A DNA stretch of 64,000 bases from Pseudomonas viridiflava (lineage in GTDB: Bacteria; Pseudomonadota; Gammaproteobacteria; Pseudomonadales; Pseudomonadaceae), in assembly GCF_900580675.1 (NCBI RefSeq), contig NZ_UTBG01000041.1, positions 1 through 64,000 on the forward strand, in the 5' to 3' direction. This document shows positions 52,869 to 63,568 of this stretch, piece after piece. Each line of letters starts with the position of its first letter. The stretch's first letter is position 1. The notes beneath the pieces were generated by a model. That model ran no database searches and had not been told where the DNA came from. It worked only from the letters and a program-made list of their open reading frames with translations. The position numbers and the translations under genes are program-made.

Positions 52869-53792
52869 TTATCCCAGCTGTACGTCGAGTTGTTTCATCC
52901 GGTAATAGAGGGTGCGCTTGGCGACCTTCAGCTCAACTGCCACGCTATCGACACAGTGGTCGTTACGTCGCAGCGACTCTTCAATCAGTGCTTTTTCAAT
53001 CTGCTGCAACCGTGCCTTCAGGCTCATTTCATGGGCATGGGCGTCGAGTATCGGCGGTGAAAGCGGTGGCAGGCCCAGGACGAACCGTTTGGCTGAAGAG
53101 CGCAATTCGCGAACATTGCCTTGCCAGGAATGACATAGCAATTGCTGCAGCAATTCACCGGGCGGCGTTGGGGCAGGGCATTTGAAGAGGTCGGCTTCCT
53201 GCTGGATCATCCCCAGGAACAGCGGAATGATCCGCTCGCGTCGGTCTCGCAGGGCTGGCAGTTGGAAGCTGACGACATTCAGGCGAAAGTACAAGTCGCG
53301 TCGGAAGGTGCCTTGCTCGACCATTGCCAGCAGCGATTGCTGGGCCGACGCAATAACGCGCATGTCCACAGGGATGAACCGGGTTGAGCCCAGGCGCTCC
53401 ACCCCACGCGTTTCCAGTACGCGCAGCAGCTTGGCTTGCATGCTCAATGGCATGCTGTCGATCTCATCGAGATAAAGGGTGCCCAAGTGAGCGGCTTCGA
53501 CAACCCCGGCCCGCGATTGCAGCGCTCCCGTATAGGCGCCGCTGTTGACACCGAACAACTGGCTTTCTGCAAGACTCTCCGGAATGGCTGCGCAGTTCAC
53601 GGCAACAAAGTTACCTCGCCGCCCTGACAGGTTATGGATTCGTTGGGCCAAGGTATCCTTGCCCGTGCCGGTTTCACCCAATAGCAATATGTCAATACTG
53701 AGAGACGCTGTGCTAACGAGCGTACTTTCAATATCCGGGCTTTCGATCAATGAGATATCCGTTTCATTTTTCCCGAGAGGCGCGGCCGACAT
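52869..53792 (-). CDS. rspR: RspR/HrpS-type sigma54-dependent activator
   Basis: A 307-residue enhancer-binding protein without a receiver domain. Walker A is GETGTGKD (residues 39-46), the sigma54 contact loop is GAYTGA (85-90, the Tyr form seen in HrpR/HrpS), Walker B is GTLYLDEID, and a Fis-type helix-turn-helix closes the C-terminus (VDSVAVELKVAKRTLYYRMKQL). It should activate rspL through the -24/-12 promoter. P. syringae uses a HrpR-HrpS pair; only one gene is present here. The flanking 295 bp to ychF hold no further gene. Confidence 0.9.
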   Translation of the reverse strand: MSAAPLGKNETDISLIESPDIESTLVSTASLSIDILLLGETGTGKDTLAQRIHNLSGRRGNFVAVNCAAIPESLAESQLFGVNSGAYTGALQSRAGVVEAAHLGTLYLDEIDSMPLSMQAKLLRVLETRGVERLGSTRFIPVDMRVIASAQQSLLAMVEQGTFRRDLYFRLNVVSFQLPALRDRRERIIPLFLGMIQQEADLFKCPAPTPPGELLQQLLCHSWQGNVRELRSSAKRFVLGLPPLSPPILDAHAHEMSLKARLQQIEKALIEESLRRNDHCVDSVAVELKVAKRTLYYRMKQLDVQLG

Positions 53793-54029
53793 CGAAAGGG
53801 TGCTCCATTATCGCTGTGCGCTATTGAGAAAGAGTCAGCAGGCGCGGTTCAGTAGAATGGAAAGCATAAGTTTTTTCTTCCTGCGTTAAAGTAGGAACTT
53901 GCGCAGGCGCTGTAGGATAAGTTAGATGGTTTCGGGTTTATTTCTTTCTGCGGGGTAGTCAGTAGGAGGAATCTTATAATCAAAGACACATGTATAAGTT
54001 TGTTGTCAGTATGTGTACTTGTTGCCCAC

Positions 54030-54060
54030 AAAAAAGCCGATGCACTGCATCGGCTTTTTT
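54030..54060. terminator. Bidirectional terminator beyond ychF
   Basis: GCCGATG (54036-54042) pairs with CATCGGC (54048-54054), with A-run and T-run flanks. On the minus strand it ends the ychF-side transcript, and it marks the edge between core genes and the T3SS cluster. Confidence 0.88.
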
Positions 54061-54087
54061 AGTTGCGACGTGAACCGCAGATAATGC

Positions 54088-55188
54088 TTACACGTTGAAA
54101 CGGAAGTGCATCACGTCGCCGTCCTTGACGATATATTCCTTGCCTTCCAGACGCCATTTACCGGCTTCCTTGGTGCCGGCTTCACCCTTGTACTGGATGA
54201 AGTCGTTGTAGGCGATCACTTCGGCGCGGATGAAACCTTTTTCGAAGTCGGTGTGGATCACGCCGGCAGCCTGCGGGGCAGTGGCGCCGACCTTGACGGT
54301 CCAGGCACGGACTTCTTCGACACCGGCGGTGAAGTAGGTCTGCAGGTGCAGCATTTCGTAGCCCGCACGGATCACACGGTTCAAGCCAGGCTCTTCCAGG
54401 CCCAGGGCCTCGAGGAACATGTCTTTCTCTTCGCCGTCATCCAGTTCGGCGATTTCTGCTTCGATCTTGTTGCACACCGGCACCACGATCGCGCCTTCTT
54501 CCTCGGCGATGGCCTTGACCACGTCGAGCAGCGGGTTATTCTCGAAGCCATCTTCAGCGACGTTGGCGATGTACATCACTGGCTTGGTGGTCAGCAGATG
54601 GAAGCCCTTGATGACTGCCTTTTCGTCGGCATTCATGCTCTTCATCAGGCTGCGTGCCGGTTTGCCCAGGGTGAAGTGAGCGATCAACTGCTCCAACAGG
54701 CCTTTCTGGACCACTGCTTCCTTGTCGCCGCCCTTGGCGTTACGCGCGACTTTCTGCAGTTGTTTTTCGCAGCTGTCGAGGTCGGCGAAGATCAGTTCCA
54801 GGTCGATGATTTCGATGTCGCGTTTCGGGTCGACGCTGTTGGAGACGTGAATCACGTTCTCGTCTTCAAAGCAGCGGACCACGTGGGCGATGGCATCGGT
54901 CTCACGGATGTTGGCCAGGAACTTGTTGCCCAGGCCTTCACCTTTTGACGCGCCGGCTACCAGGCCCGCGATGTCGACGAATTCCATGGTGGTCGGCAGG
55001 ATGCGCTTTGGATTGACGATGGCCGCCAGTTCCTGCAGGCGCGGGTCAGGCATGGCCACGATGCCGCTGTTGGGTTCGATGGTGCAGAAGGGGAAGTTCT
55101 CCGCCGCAATACCGGACTTGGTCAAGGCGTTGAACAGGGTGGATTTGCCGACGTTGGGCAGGCCGACGATGCCGCAATTGAATCCCAT
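54088..55188 (-). CDS. ychF: YchF, redox-regulated ATPase/GTPase
   Basis: A 366-residue OBG-family P-loop protein. G1 is GLPNVGKS (residues 9-16), and a coiled-coil insert and C-terminal TGS domain ([17 protein letters not shown], then [16 protein letters not shown]) follow. YchF hydrolyses ATP rather than GTP and associates with ribosomes. Length matches the E. coli protein (363). It is 21 bp downstream of pth, as is usual in gammaproteobacteria. Confidence 0.96.
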   Translation of the reverse strand: MGFNCGIVGLPNVGKSTLFNALTKSGIAAENFPFCTIEPNSGIVAMPDPRLQELAAIVNPKRILPTTMEFVDIAGLVAGASKGEGLGNKFLANIRETDAIAHVVRCFEDENVIHVSNSVDPKRDIEIIDLELIFADLDSCEKQLQKVARNAKGGDKEAVVQKGLLEQLIAHFTLGKPARSLMKSMNADEKAVIKGFHLLTTKPVMYIANVAEDGFENNPLLDVVKAIAEEEGAIVVPVCNKIEAEIAELDDGEEKDMFLEALGLEEPGLNRVIRAGYEMLHLQTYFTAGVEEVRAWTVKVGATAPQAAGVIHTDFEKGFIRAEVIAYNDFIQYKGEAGTKEAGKWRLEGKEYIVKDGDVMHFRFNV

Positions 55189-55209
55189 GGTGTTTCCCCT
55201 CGGTAAGAG

Positions 55210-55794
55210 TCAGGCCTTCTGGCTGTGCAGGTTTTTCATCGCACGGTTCCATTCACCGGCGAAGATATCCGGCAGCACGCCGAGGGCAAAATCGATGCTG
55301 GCATCGAGTTTTTCCTGTTCGGCGCGTGGCGCACGACCCAGGACGAAATTTGAAACCATACTGGCAACGCCTGGGTGGCCAATGCCAAGCCGCAGACGGT
55401 AAAAATTATTCTGATTGCCCAACTGCGCGATGATGTCGCGCAGGCCGTTGTGCCCGCCATGCCCGCCGCCCAGCTTGAGCTTGGCAACGCCGGGTGGCAG
55501 GTCCAGTTCGTCATGGGCCACCAGGATTTCCTCGGGTTTGATCCGGAAGAAGCCCGCAAGCGCCGCGACGGCCTGGCCGCTGCGGTTCATGTAGGTGGTG
55601 GGAATCAGCAGACGAACATCCTGACCCTGGTGCGAAAAGCGCCCGGTCAGGCCAAAATATTTGCGATCGGCCGCAAGGTTCACACCTTGGGCGTGCGCGA
55701 TACGCTCAACAAAAAGGGCCCCCGCGTTATGCCGGGTCTGTTCGTATTCGGCGCCTGGATTTCCCAGGCCAACGATCAGTTTAATGGCAGTCAC
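55210..55794 (-). CDS. pth: Peptidyl-tRNA hydrolase
   Basis: A 194-residue enzyme that frees tRNA from stalled peptidyl-tRNA. The signature [17 protein letters not shown] (residues 9-25) includes catalytic His22, and the second conserved stretch [11 protein letters not shown] and [13 protein letters not shown] are present. Order pth-ychF downstream of rplY is standard. Confidence 0.96.
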   Translation of the reverse strand: MTAIKLIVGLGNPGAEYEQTRHNAGALFVERIAHAQGVNLAADRKYFGLTGRFSHQGQDVRLLIPTTYMNRSGQAVAALAGFFRIKPEEILVAHDELDLPPGVAKLKLGGGHGGHNGLRDIIAQLGNQNNFYRLRLGIGHPGVASMVSNFVLGRAPRAEQEKLDASIDFALGVLPDIFAGEWNRAMKNLHSQKA

Positions 55795-55962
55795 GACAGG
55801 GGCCCTTCCTTTGGAGTTGTGAATAACATCGCCGCAATCAGTGTGCGGCGAAAGTGGACGACAGGCGCTAACTTATCCAGAGATAAACTTCGCGTTATCG
55901 CCCGCTTTCTCGCTACGTTCCGGTCCGCGATGTTTCCTCAAGCTCCGACGTTACAGAGAAAA

Positions 55963-56568
55963 TTACTCTGCAGCGGTTTCGCCTTCTTCATCTTCTGCTA
56001 CTACACGTGGCGCGTGGACGTTGGCAACAGCCTTGTCGTCGTCGTGAGCCAGTGCAACGAACTCAACGCCTTTAGGGGCTTTGAGGTCGGACAGGTGGAT
56101 GATGGTGCCGATTTCAGCAGCCGACAGGTCGACTTCGATGAACTCAGGCAGGTCTTTCGGCAGGCAGGTTACTTCCAGCTCGGTGGCAGTGTGGGAAACA
56201 ACGCCGCCTTTCTTGACTGGAGCTTCTTCACCAACAAAGTGCACAGGCACGATAGCGGTCAGTTTTTGACCGGCTACAACGCGAATGAAGTCAGCGTGCA
56301 GTACGTGGCCTTTAGCTGGGTGACGTTGCAGTGCCTTGATGATGACGTTCTGCTTCTTGCCACCAACGTTCAGCTCGATGATGTGGCTGTAGGCCGCATC
56401 GTTTTCCAGCAGTTTGGCGATTTCCTTGGCCAGCATGCTGATGGATTCAGGGGCTTTGTCGCCACCGTAAACTACAGCTGGAACCAGGCTTGCGAGACGA
56501 CGCAGGCGGCGGCTCGCACCTTTCCCCAGGTCGGAACGCGCTTCAGCATTCAGAGTAAAATCGTTCAT
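55963..56568 (-). CDS. rplY: 50S ribosomal protein L25/general stress protein Ctc
   Basis: A 201-residue long-form L25 (Ctc/TL5 type) that binds 5S rRNA. The N-terminal L25 domain ([24 protein letters not shown], residues 1-90) is followed by a C-terminal beta domain and a short acidic tail. The E. coli L25 is only 94 residues and lacks the second domain. ATG 56568 has GGAGAT seven bases upstream; the frame's longer start is rejected. Confidence 0.95.
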   Translation of the reverse strand: MNDFTLNAEARSDLGKGASRRLRRLASLVPAVVYGGDKAPESISMLAKEIAKLLENDAAYSHIIELNVGGKKQNVIIKALQRHPAKGHVLHADFIRVVAGQKLTAIVPVHFVGEEAPVKKGGVVSHTATELEVTCLPKDLPEFIEVDLSAAEIGTIIHLSDLKAPKGVEFVALAHDDDKAVANVHAPRVVAEDEEGETAAE

Positions 56569-56633
56569 GTTGTATCTCCAAAATAACCACATTCGCCCTA
56601 GCGTTTGCGACCAGCGCTAAAGGCGATATGGGC

Positions 56634-56676
56634 AAAAAAGCCCCGCCCCGGCAGTATGCTGGGGCGGGGCGCTTTT
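56634..56676. terminator. Terminator between prs and rplY
   Basis: A 10-bp GC stem (56640-56649 with 56661-56670) with an 11-base loop has six A on its left, which is a T-run on the minus strand, the direction of prs. Confidence 0.88.
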
Positions 56677-56707
56677 CGTCAGTGGGAGGTTTCGTAAGGT
56701 TTGACCC

Positions 56708-57649
56708 TTAACGGAACATCGCGCTGATCGATTCTTCGTTGCTGATACGGCGAACCGCTTCGGCAACTACCGGTGCGATATCCAACTGACGGATACGCGA
56801 ACAGGCTTGAGCAGCTGCGGACAACGGGATGGTGTTAGTCACCACCAGTTCGTCCAGCATGGAATTCTCGATGTTCTCGATCGCTCGGCCCGACAGCACA
56901 GGGTGTGTGCAGTAGGCGAAGACTTTAGCCGCACCGTGCTCTTTCAGGGCTTTCGCCGCGTGGCACAGGGTGCCGGCGGTGTCGACCATGTCATCAACCA
57001 GAATACAGGTACGCCCTTCGACATCACCAATGATGTGCATCACTTCAGAGTGATTGGCTTTCTCACGGCGTTTGTCGATGATCCCGAGATCCACGCCCAG
57101 GGATTTGGCAACAGCCCGTGCACGCACGACGCCACCAATGTCCGGGGACACGATCATCAGGTTTTCAAAGCGCTGGTCTTCGATGTCATCCACCAATACT
57201 GGGGAGCCGTAGATGTTATCTACCGGGATATCGAAGAAACCCTGAATTTGGTCAGCGTGCAGGTCAACCGTGAGAACACGGTCGATGCCTACCACGGTCA
57301 GCATGTCAGCCACGACTTTCGCGCTGATAGCCACACGTGCGGAACGCGGACGGCGATCCTGACGGGCATAACCAAAGTAAGGGATTACAGCTGTGATTCG
57401 AGTCGCTGAGGAGCGGCGGAAGGCATCAGCCATCACGACGAGTTCCATCAGGTTATCGTTGGTCGGAGCGCAGGTCGGCTGAATAATGAAGACGTCTTTA
57501 CCGCGAACGTTTTCATTGATCTCGGCTGTAATTTCGCCGTCGGAGAATTTACCGACAGAGATGTCACCGAGAGGGATATGCAGCTGACGTACGACACGTC
57601 GAGCCAGATCGGGGTTGGCGTTCCCCGTAAAGACCATCATCTTGGACAC
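56708..57649 (-). CDS. prs: Ribose-phosphate pyrophosphokinase (PRPP synthetase)
   Basis: A 313-residue enzyme making PRPP from ribose 5-phosphate and ATP for nucleotide, His and Trp synthesis. Motifs: [22 protein letters not shown] (ATP site), [15 protein letters not shown] (divalent-cation site) and [14 protein letters not shown] (PRPP-binding loop). It begins at GTG 57649; ATG codons at positions 4 and 5 are less likely. It lies just downstream of tRNA-Gln on the same strand. Confidence 0.96.
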   Translation of the reverse strand: MSKMMVFTGNANPDLARRVVRQLHIPLGDISVGKFSDGEITAEINENVRGKDVFIIQPTCAPTNDNLMELVVMADAFRRSSATRITAVIPYFGYARQDRRPRSARVAISAKVVADMLTVVGIDRVLTVDLHADQIQGFFDIPVDNIYGSPVLVDDIEDQRFENLMIVSPDIGGVVRARAVAKSLGVDLGIIDKRREKANHSEVMHIIGDVEGRTCILVDDMVDTAGTLCHAAKALKEHGAAKVFAYCTHPVLSGRAIENIENSMLDELVVTNTIPLSAAAQACSRIRQLDIAPVVAEAVRRISNEESISAMFR

Positions 57650-57695
57650 GCGCAGTACCTAGAGGCTGAGGGTAACCTGGATGAGTATAGGAAAA

Positions 57696-57770
57696 TGGCA
57701 GGGGCGGCTGGATTCGAACCAACGCATGGCAGGATCAAAACCTGCTGCCTTACCGCTTGGCGACGCCCCT
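57696..57770 (-). tRNA. tRNA-Gln (TTG anticodon)
   Basis: A 75-nt cloverleaf on the minus strand, starting AGGGGCG and closed by CGCCCCT, with an encoded CCA. The anticodon loop TTTTGAT gives anticodon TTG, and the T-arm has GGTTCGAATCC. It sits between ispE and prs as in other pseudomonads. Confidence 0.95.
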
Positions 57771-57807
57771 GTATCTGTTGCAACGAGTACCCAGTACTCG
57801 ATTCCTT

Positions 57808-58668
57808 TTAGAGCAGATTTTGCAGCTTGCGATGCAACATCGAAACGTTGCTTCCCTTTGCTACAAACCCTGTAAGGGTCTCTGTAAGAAGGGCCGAGAC
57901 TTTATCAGCTTCAGCTTTGCTTGGGAAGCCCCCAAACACACAACTTCCAGTTCCGGTTAATTTTGCTTCGGTAAATTTACCTAACAAATTCAAAGCGTTA
58001 CGTACCTCTGGATAACGCCTTGCTACAACCGGTAAGCAGTCATTTCGACTGTTTCCCTTGGGAACGGGGCGCACTTTAATGGGCAAAGAGTTACGTGTCA
58101 ACAGCGGATCTGAAAAAATTTCTGCTGTACTTACAGATACTTGCGGAACAAGCACGACATACCACGGCTCATCGGGGTATTCGGGGCTGAGTTTCTCGCC
58201 CACGCCCTCGGCAAAAGCCGCGTGCCCGTGCACGAAAACCGGGACGTCGGCGCCCAGCGTCAGGCCCAGCGCGGCCAGGCGATCAAGGCCCCAGCCGAGC
58301 TGCCACAAGTGGTTCAGGCCGAGCAATGTGGTCGCGGCATTTGAGCTGCCGCCACCGATGCCGCCGCCCATGGGCAAAATTTTATCGATCCAGATGTCGA
58401 TGCCGAGGGCGCAACCGGATTGCGCCTGAAGTTTTTTTGCGGCCTTCACAATCAGGTTGCTGTCGTGGGGCACGCCTTCGAATTCAGTGTGCAGGCGGAT
58501 CACGCCATCGTCGCGCACGGCGAAGGTCAGTTCATCGCCGTAGTCGAGAAATTGAAACAGCGTTTGCAACTCGTGATAACCGTCTTCACGGCGACCGAGA
58601 ATGTGCAGCATCAGATTGAGCTTGGCCGGGGAGGGCAGGACTAATTTGCGCTTTTCCAGAACAGACAC
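57808..58668 (-). CDS. ispE: 4-diphosphocytidyl-2-C-methyl-D-erythritol kinase
   Basis: A 286-residue GHMP kinase of the MEP isoprenoid pathway. [28 protein letters not shown] at the N-terminus and the ATP-binding glycine loop [17 protein letters not shown] (about residues 99-115) are diagnostic. Start is GTG 58668, two bases after the lolB stop. The order lolB-ispE-tRNA-prs is standard. Confidence 0.96.
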   Translation of the reverse strand: MSVLEKRKLVLPSPAKLNLMLHILGRREDGYHELQTLFQFLDYGDELTFAVRDDGVIRLHTEFEGVPHDSNLIVKAAKKLQAQSGCALGIDIWIDKILPMGGGIGGGSSNAATTLLGLNHLWQLGWGLDRLAALGLTLGADVPVFVHGHAAFAEGVGEKLSPEYPDEPWYVVLVPQVSVSTAEIFSDPLLTRNSLPIKVRPVPKGNSRNDCLPVVARRYPEVRNALNLLGKFTEAKLTGTGSCVFGGFPSKAEADKVSALLTETLTGFVAKGSNVSMLHRKLQNLL

Positions 58669-58670
58669 GT

Positions 58671-59288
58671 TTATTGCCCCAGCTTGCGCGGTTGCCAGTC
58701 CTTGATTACCAGCGTGACGTCCAGATCGGTGCCATGCAGCTTGATGCGCTCAGGCAGCCAATAGCCGCCCTGTTCCACGTAGCTGAGATATTCGACCCGC
58801 CAGCCATCCTGTTCCAGGGTGGCCAGGCGACTGTCGCCATTGAGGCTCAAGCGGCTTTTACTGTCGGGCGCCGGCAGACCACGCACCCACCACACCAGGT
58901 GCGAGACGGGCAGCTTCCAGCCGATCTGTTGTTCGAGCAGTTCTTCCGGCGACGTTGCTTCATAGCGGCCCTGGTTAGCCACTTCCAGGCTTACTTGCCC
59001 CGGTCGTCCGGTCAGGCGGGCTGCGCCTCGGCCCAGCGGGCCGGACAGGCGAATGTCGTAATAATCCTGGCGCTGCAGCCAGAACAAGGTGCCGCTGCCC
59101 GAGTCCTTCGGCGCGCGAACCCCTACCTTGCCCTCGATCTGCCAGCCGTCGATGCTGCTGAGTTGGTCTTTGTGTTGTTGCCATTGCGCCGGGTTGCCCT
59201 GGCCTTCAACGGATTCACGGGAACCGAAGCCCGCGCAACCGGCGAGCAGGGCGATCAAACTGAAAACAATAACGTGGCGCAAGGACAT
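58671..59288 (-). CDS. lolB: LolB, outer-membrane lipoprotein receptor
   Basis: A 205-residue lipoprotein with lipobox LAGC (Cys18). It receives lipoproteins from LolA and inserts them in the outer membrane. Family text includes [24 protein letters not shown] and [16 protein letters not shown]. It lies 4 bp downstream of the TPR lipoprotein gene and 2 bp upstream of ispE. Confidence 0.94.
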   Translation of the reverse strand: MSLRHVIVFSLIALLAGCAGFGSRESVEGQGNPAQWQQHKDQLSSIDGWQIEGKVGVRAPKDSGSGTLFWLQRQDYYDIRLSGPLGRGAARLTGRPGQVSLEVANQGRYEATSPEELLEQQIGWKLPVSHLVWWVRGLPAPDSKSRLSLNGDSRLATLEQDGWRVEYLSYVEQGGYWLPERIKLHGTDLDVTLVIKDWQPRKLGQ

Positions 59289-59292
59289 AAGC

Positions 59293-61017
59293 TTAAAGGG
59301 TCTCGGATCCGGTCAGGCGCTTGATGGTGCCGCGCAGGATAGGGCTTTCGGGTTGTTCCTTGAGGAATTTTTCCCAGATTTGTCGGGCTTCGCGTTGCTT
59401 GCCATTGGCCCAGAGCACTTCGCCCAGGTGGGCGGCGACTTCCTGGTCGGGGAAGCGTTCCAGCGCCTGGCGCAGCAAGCGTTCAGCCTCGTCCAGGTTG
59501 CCCAGGCGGTAATTTACCCACCCCAGGCTGTCGAGCACGGCCGGGTCTTCCGGGTTGAGCTTGTGGGCTTGCTCGATCAGTACCTTGGCTTCGGCGTAAC
59601 GCGTGGTGCGGTCGGACAAGGTGTAACCCAGGGCATTCAGGGCCATGGCATTGTCCGGATCGCGCTTGATGATCAGGCGCAGGTCTTTTTCCATCTGCGT
59701 CAGGTCATTGCGTTTTTCCGCTTGCATGGCGCGGGTGTAGAGCAAATTCAAATCGTCGGGGAATTGCAGCAAGGCCTGTTGCAATACTTTCCAGGCGCGC
59801 TCGCCCTGATTGTTGGCCGACAAGGTCTCGGCCTGGATCAGGTACAGCTGGATTGCGTAGTCCGGTTCGGCATCGCGGGCGGCGGCCAGGCGCTTTTCCG
59901 CCTCATCGGTGCGGCCGTTGCTCATCAGGATGTCAGCCTGGCGCAACTGCGCGGGCAGGTAGTCATTGCCGGGGCCGACCTGGGCGTATTCGAGCAGGGC
60001 GGCCTGCGGGTCGTTGCGCTCTTCGGCAATGCGGCCGAGGTTCAGGTGCGCCGAGTCCACATGGCTTTCGCGCTGGATCAGCTCTTCCAGATAACCCTTG
60101 GCCTCGTCCCAGGCCTTGGCTTCCAGGCACACCAACGCCAGGGAATAACGCAGTTCGTCGTCGTCCGGGTATTGCTGGACCAGGTTGGCGAACTGCACTT
60201 TGGCGTCCTCCATACGGTCCTGCTCCACCAGCGTGCGCGCGTAAGTCAGGCGCAGGCGCTTGTCTTCCGGATACTTCTTGATGCTTTTTTCCAGCAGCGG
60301 AATCGCTTCCTTGCCGCGATTGAGATTTTGCAGCAGGCGCGCACGCAACAGGATCGGCGCGATCTCGCCATCTTCCGGCGGGTTCTGCTCCAGCAGCTTG
60401 AGGGCCGCCTCGGCTTCATCATCCTGTTGCAGCAGCAAGGCCTTGCCGAAAATCAGCTGGCTGTTCTTCGGGTGTTTTTGCAGCAGGCGGTCGAAACTCT
60501 TCATCAGGCCATTGCGCGTGTCCTGGTCGGTGTCGGCAGCCGACAGCGCGAGAAAGTCGAAATGCGTGTCGCCCTTGCCCTGCAGGACTTTCTCCATATA
60601 GACCATGGAGTCGTCATAGCGCCCGGCGCGCGCCAGTTGAATGGCCGCTGCACGTTGAGCTTCCAGATCATCCGGTGCGTTTTTTGCCCAGATCAGCGAG
60701 GTGTCCAGCGCAGCCTGATCGGCGCCCAGGTACTCGGCGATGCGGAATGCGCGCTCGGAAATGCCCGGGTCCTGAGTGTTGATGGCCTGGGTCACGTAGT
60801 TATCCAGCGCAATATCGAAACGATTGCGTTGGCCGGCCAGCTCCGCGCTCAGCAGGCTGAACACCGTTTCTTCACTGAACGAGGAATAAACCTTGGGCTT
60901 TTCAGGGGCGGGGGTGCTGTCTTCTACCGGCGGCGTACCGTCCGGCGACACGGGTGCCATGGCCTGGCAGCCGCTGAGGAAGACAAAAGCAAGGAGCAAC
61001 GCGGAGGATCTATTCAT
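59293..61017 (-). CDS. Tetratricopeptide-repeat lipoprotein
   Basis: A 574-residue lipoprotein (lipobox LSGC, Cys17) made largely of tandem TPR motifs, for example [43 protein letters not shown] near the C-terminus. The N-terminal 40 mature residues are Pro-rich. A gene of this type is found upstream of lolB throughout Pseudomonas. Its partners are unknown; an outer-membrane-assembly role is only a guess. It is divergent from hemA across 182 bp. Confidence 0.87.
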   Translation of the reverse strand: MNRSSALLLAFVFLSGCQAMAPVSPDGTPPVEDSTPAPEKPKVYSSFSEETVFSLLSAELAGQRNRFDIALDNYVTQAINTQDPGISERAFRIAEYLGADQAALDTSLIWAKNAPDDLEAQRAAAIQLARAGRYDDSMVYMEKVLQGKGDTHFDFLALSAADTDQDTRNGLMKSFDRLLQKHPKNSQLIFGKALLLQQDDEAEAALKLLEQNPPEDGEIAPILLRARLLQNLNRGKEAIPLLEKSIKKYPEDKRLRLTYARTLVEQDRMEDAKVQFANLVQQYPDDDELRYSLALVCLEAKAWDEAKGYLEELIQRESHVDSAHLNLGRIAEERNDPQAALLEYAQVGPGNDYLPAQLRQADILMSNGRTDEAEKRLAAARDAEPDYAIQLYLIQAETLSANNQGERAWKVLQQALLQFPDDLNLLYTRAMQAEKRNDLTQMEKDLRLIIKRDPDNAMALNALGYTLSDRTTRYAEAKVLIEQAHKLNPEDPAVLDSLGWVNYRLGNLDEAERLLRQALERFPDQEVAAHLGEVLWANGKQREARQIWEKFLKEQPESPILRGTIKRLTGSETL

Positions 61018-61199
61018 ATAGGAAGAGGACGACTAACCTGCGGTCGGATCATCATGACACAAGCCTTCGGCCAAACATAACCGAGTCTCAGTTGGCGCCT
61101 TTATAGGCACAAGCTACTAGGACAATAGACGACGGTGGTTGTTCTGGATCTTTCGAAGTAGGACAATTGTCGGCTTCCCGACATCATCAGCGATATTGA

Positions 61200-62489
61200 A
61201 TGGCCTTCCTTGCACTCGGTATTAACCACAAGACTGCTACTGTAGACGTCCGCGAGCGCGTGGCGTTTACTCCGGAGCAGTTGGTTGAGGCCTTGCAGCA
61301 GCTCTGCCGGCTCACCGACAGTCGCGAAGCTGCGATCCTTTCGACCTGCAATCGCAGCGAGCTTTATATAGAGCAGGAACATCTTTCAGCGGATGTGGTG
61401 CTGCGCTGGTTGGCCGATTATCACCATTTGGATCTGGATGACCTGCGCGCCAGCGCGTATGTGCACGAAGATGATGCGGCAGTTCGTCACATGATGCGCG
61501 TGGCCTCAGGGCTCGACTCGCTGGTGTTGGGCGAGCCGCAGATTTTGGGCCAGATGAAGTCCGCCTACGCCGTGGCCCGCGAGGCCGGCACCGTCGGTCC
61601 GCTGCTGGGGCGCCTGTTCCAGGCCACCTTCAATTCCGCCAAGCAGGTGCGCACCGACACCGCCATCGGTGAAAACCCGGTGTCCGTGGCCTTTGCCGCC
61701 GTCAGCCTGGCCAAACAGATTTTCAGCGATTTGCAGCGCAGCCAGGCCTTGCTGATCGGTGCCGGCGAGACCATCACCCTGGTCGCCCGCCACCTGCATG
61801 ACCTGGGTGTGAAGCGTATCGTGGTCGCCAACCGTACCCTGGAACGCGCCAGCATCCTTGCCGAACAATTCGGCGCCCATGCGGTGCTGCTGTCGGACAT
61901 CCCGGCCGAGCTGGTGCGCAGCGATATCGTCATCAGCTCCACCGCCAGCCAGTTGCCGATCCTCGGCAAAGGCGCGGTGGAAAGCGCCTTGAAGCTGCGC
62001 AAGCACAAACCGATTTTCATGGTGGATATCGCCGTTCCCCGGGATATCGAACCAGAAGTCGGCGAGTTGGACGACGTTTACCTGTATAGCGTCGATGATT
62101 TGCACGAAGTGGTCGCCGAAAACCTCAAGAGTCGCCAGGGCGCTGCCCAGGCGGCCGAGGAAATGGTCAGCGTCGGCGCCGACGATTTCATGGTGCGCCT
62201 GCGCGAACTGGCGGCGGTGGACGTGCTCAAGGCGTATCGTCAGCAAGGCGAACGCCTGCGCGACGAGGAGTTGCTCAAGGCCCAGCGTCTGCTCGCCAAT
62301 GGCAGCAGTGCCGAAGAGGTGTTGATGCAATTGGCGCGTGGCCTGACCAACAAGTTGCTCCATGCGCCCAGCGTACAGCTTAAAAAATTGACTGCCGAAG
62401 GCCGCCTCGATGCGCTGGCCATGGCCCAGGAACTCTTTGCCCTCGGTGAGGGCGCGTCAGAAAGCTCTTCGGATAAAAAACCGCAATGA
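61200..62489 (+). CDS. hemA: Glutamyl-tRNA reductase
   Basis: A 429-residue enzyme reducing glutamyl-tRNA to glutamate-1-semialdehyde, the first step of C5 tetrapyrrole synthesis. It has the catalytic Cys50 in [10 protein letters not shown], the [14 protein letters not shown] segment, the NADPH-binding [16 protein letters not shown], and a C-terminal dimerisation helix. The stop overlaps the prfA start by 4 bp, as is typical of hemA-prfA-prmC. Confidence 0.97.
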   Translation: MAFLALGINHKTATVDVRERVAFTPEQLVEALQQLCRLTDSREAAILSTCNRSELYIEQEHLSADVVLRWLADYHHLDLDDLRASAYVHEDDAAVRHMMRVASGLDSLVLGEPQILGQMKSAYAVAREAGTVGPLLGRLFQATFNSAKQVRTDTAIGENPVSVAFAAVSLAKQIFSDLQRSQALLIGAGETITLVARHLHDLGVKRIVVANRTLERASILAEQFGAHAVLLSDIPAELVRSDIVISSTASQLPILGKGAVESALKLRKHKPIFMVDIAVPRDIEPEVGELDDVYLYSVDDLHEVVAENLKSRQGAAQAAEEMVSVGADDFMVRLRELAAVDVLKAYRQQGERLRDEELLKAQRLLANGSSAEEVLMQLARGLTNKLLHAPSVQLKKLTAEGRLDALAMAQELFALGEGASESSSDKKPQ

Positions 62490-63568
62490 AAGCGTCACTG
62501 CTCAATAAACTGGATGTGCTCCAGGACCGTTTCGAAGAACTGACCGCCTTGCTTGGCGACGGCGAGGTCATTTCCGATCAGACCAAATTCCGCGCCTATT
62601 CCAAGGAATACGCCGAAGTTGAGCCGATTGTGTCGACCTACAAACACCTGACGAAAGTGCAGGCCGACCTCGAAGGCGCCCAGGCGCTGCTCAAGGACAG
62701 CGACCCGGACATGCGCGAAATGGCCGTGGAAGAAGTCCGCGAGGCCAAGGATAAACTCGTCGAGCTGGAAGGCGACCTGCAGCGCATGCTGCTGCCCAAG
62801 GACCCTAACGACGGGCGCAACGTGTTCCTCGAAATTCGCGCCGGCACCGGCGGCGATGAGGCTGCGATTTTCTCCGGCGACCTGTTCCGCATGTATTCGC
62901 GTTATGCCGAGCGTCGCGGCTGGCGGGTCGAGATCCTGTCCGAGAACGAGGGCGAGCACGGCGGCTATAAAGAAGTCATCGCGCGGGTCGAAGGCGACAA
63001 CGTCTACGGCAAGCTCAAGTTCGAGTCCGGCGCGCACCGCGTGCAACGGGTGCCGGCGACTGAATCCCAAGGCCGTATCCACACCTCGGCGTGCACCGTG
63101 GCCGTGTTGCCCGAGCCGGACGAGCAGGAAGCGATCGAGATCAACCCGGCGGACCTGCGGGTCGACACCTACCGCTCGTCGGGCGCCGGCGGCCAGCACG
63201 TCAACAAGACCGACTCGGCGATCCGCATCACTCACTTGCCGTCGGGCATCGTGGTGGAATGCCAGGAAGAGCGCTCCCAGCATAAGAACCGTGCGCGGGC
63301 CATGTCCTGGTTGTCGGCCAAACTGAATGACCAGCAAACCAGCGCCGCGGCCAACGCGATTGCCAGCGAGCGCAAGTTGCTGGTGGGTTCGGGCGACCGT
63401 TCCGAGCGCATCCGCACCTACAACTTTGCCCAGGGCCGGGTCACCGACCACCGGGTCAACCTCACGCTCTACTCCCTGGACGAGATTCTCGCCGGTGGCG
63501 TGGACGCGGTGATCGAGCCGTTGCTGGCCGAATACCAGGCCGACCAATTGGCAGCGATAGGTGAATAA
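62486..63568 (+). CDS. prfA: Peptide chain release factor 1
   Basis: A 360-residue class I release factor that reads UAA and UAG. The codon-recognition motif PAT ([15 protein letters not shown]) and the catalytic GGQ ([16 protein letters not shown]) are both visible. It is translationally coupled to hemA, and prmC, whose product methylates the GGQ Gln, follows directly. Confidence 0.98.
   Translation: MKASLLNKLDVLQDRFEELTALLGDGEVISDQTKFRAYSKEYAEVEPIVSTYKHLTKVQADLEGAQALLKDSDPDMREMAVEEVREAKDKLVELEGDLQRMLLPKDPNDGRNVFLEIRAGTGGDEAAIFSGDLFRMYSRYAERRGWRVEILSENEGEHGGYKEVIARVEGDNVYGKLKFESGAHRVQRVPATESQGRIHTSACTVAVLPEPDEQEAIEINPADLRVDTYRSSGAGGQHVNKTDSAIRITHLPSGIVVECQEERSQHKNRARAMSWLSAKLNDQQTSAAANAIASERKLLVGSGDRSERIRTYNFAQGRVTDHRVNLTLYSLDEILAGGVDAVIEPLLAEYQADQLAAIGE

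Noticed and set aside
53793..54087. Possible repeat of the tRNA-Met 3' end as an island attachment site
   Set aside because: I looked for the T-arm and acceptor sequence in this region and found no copy.
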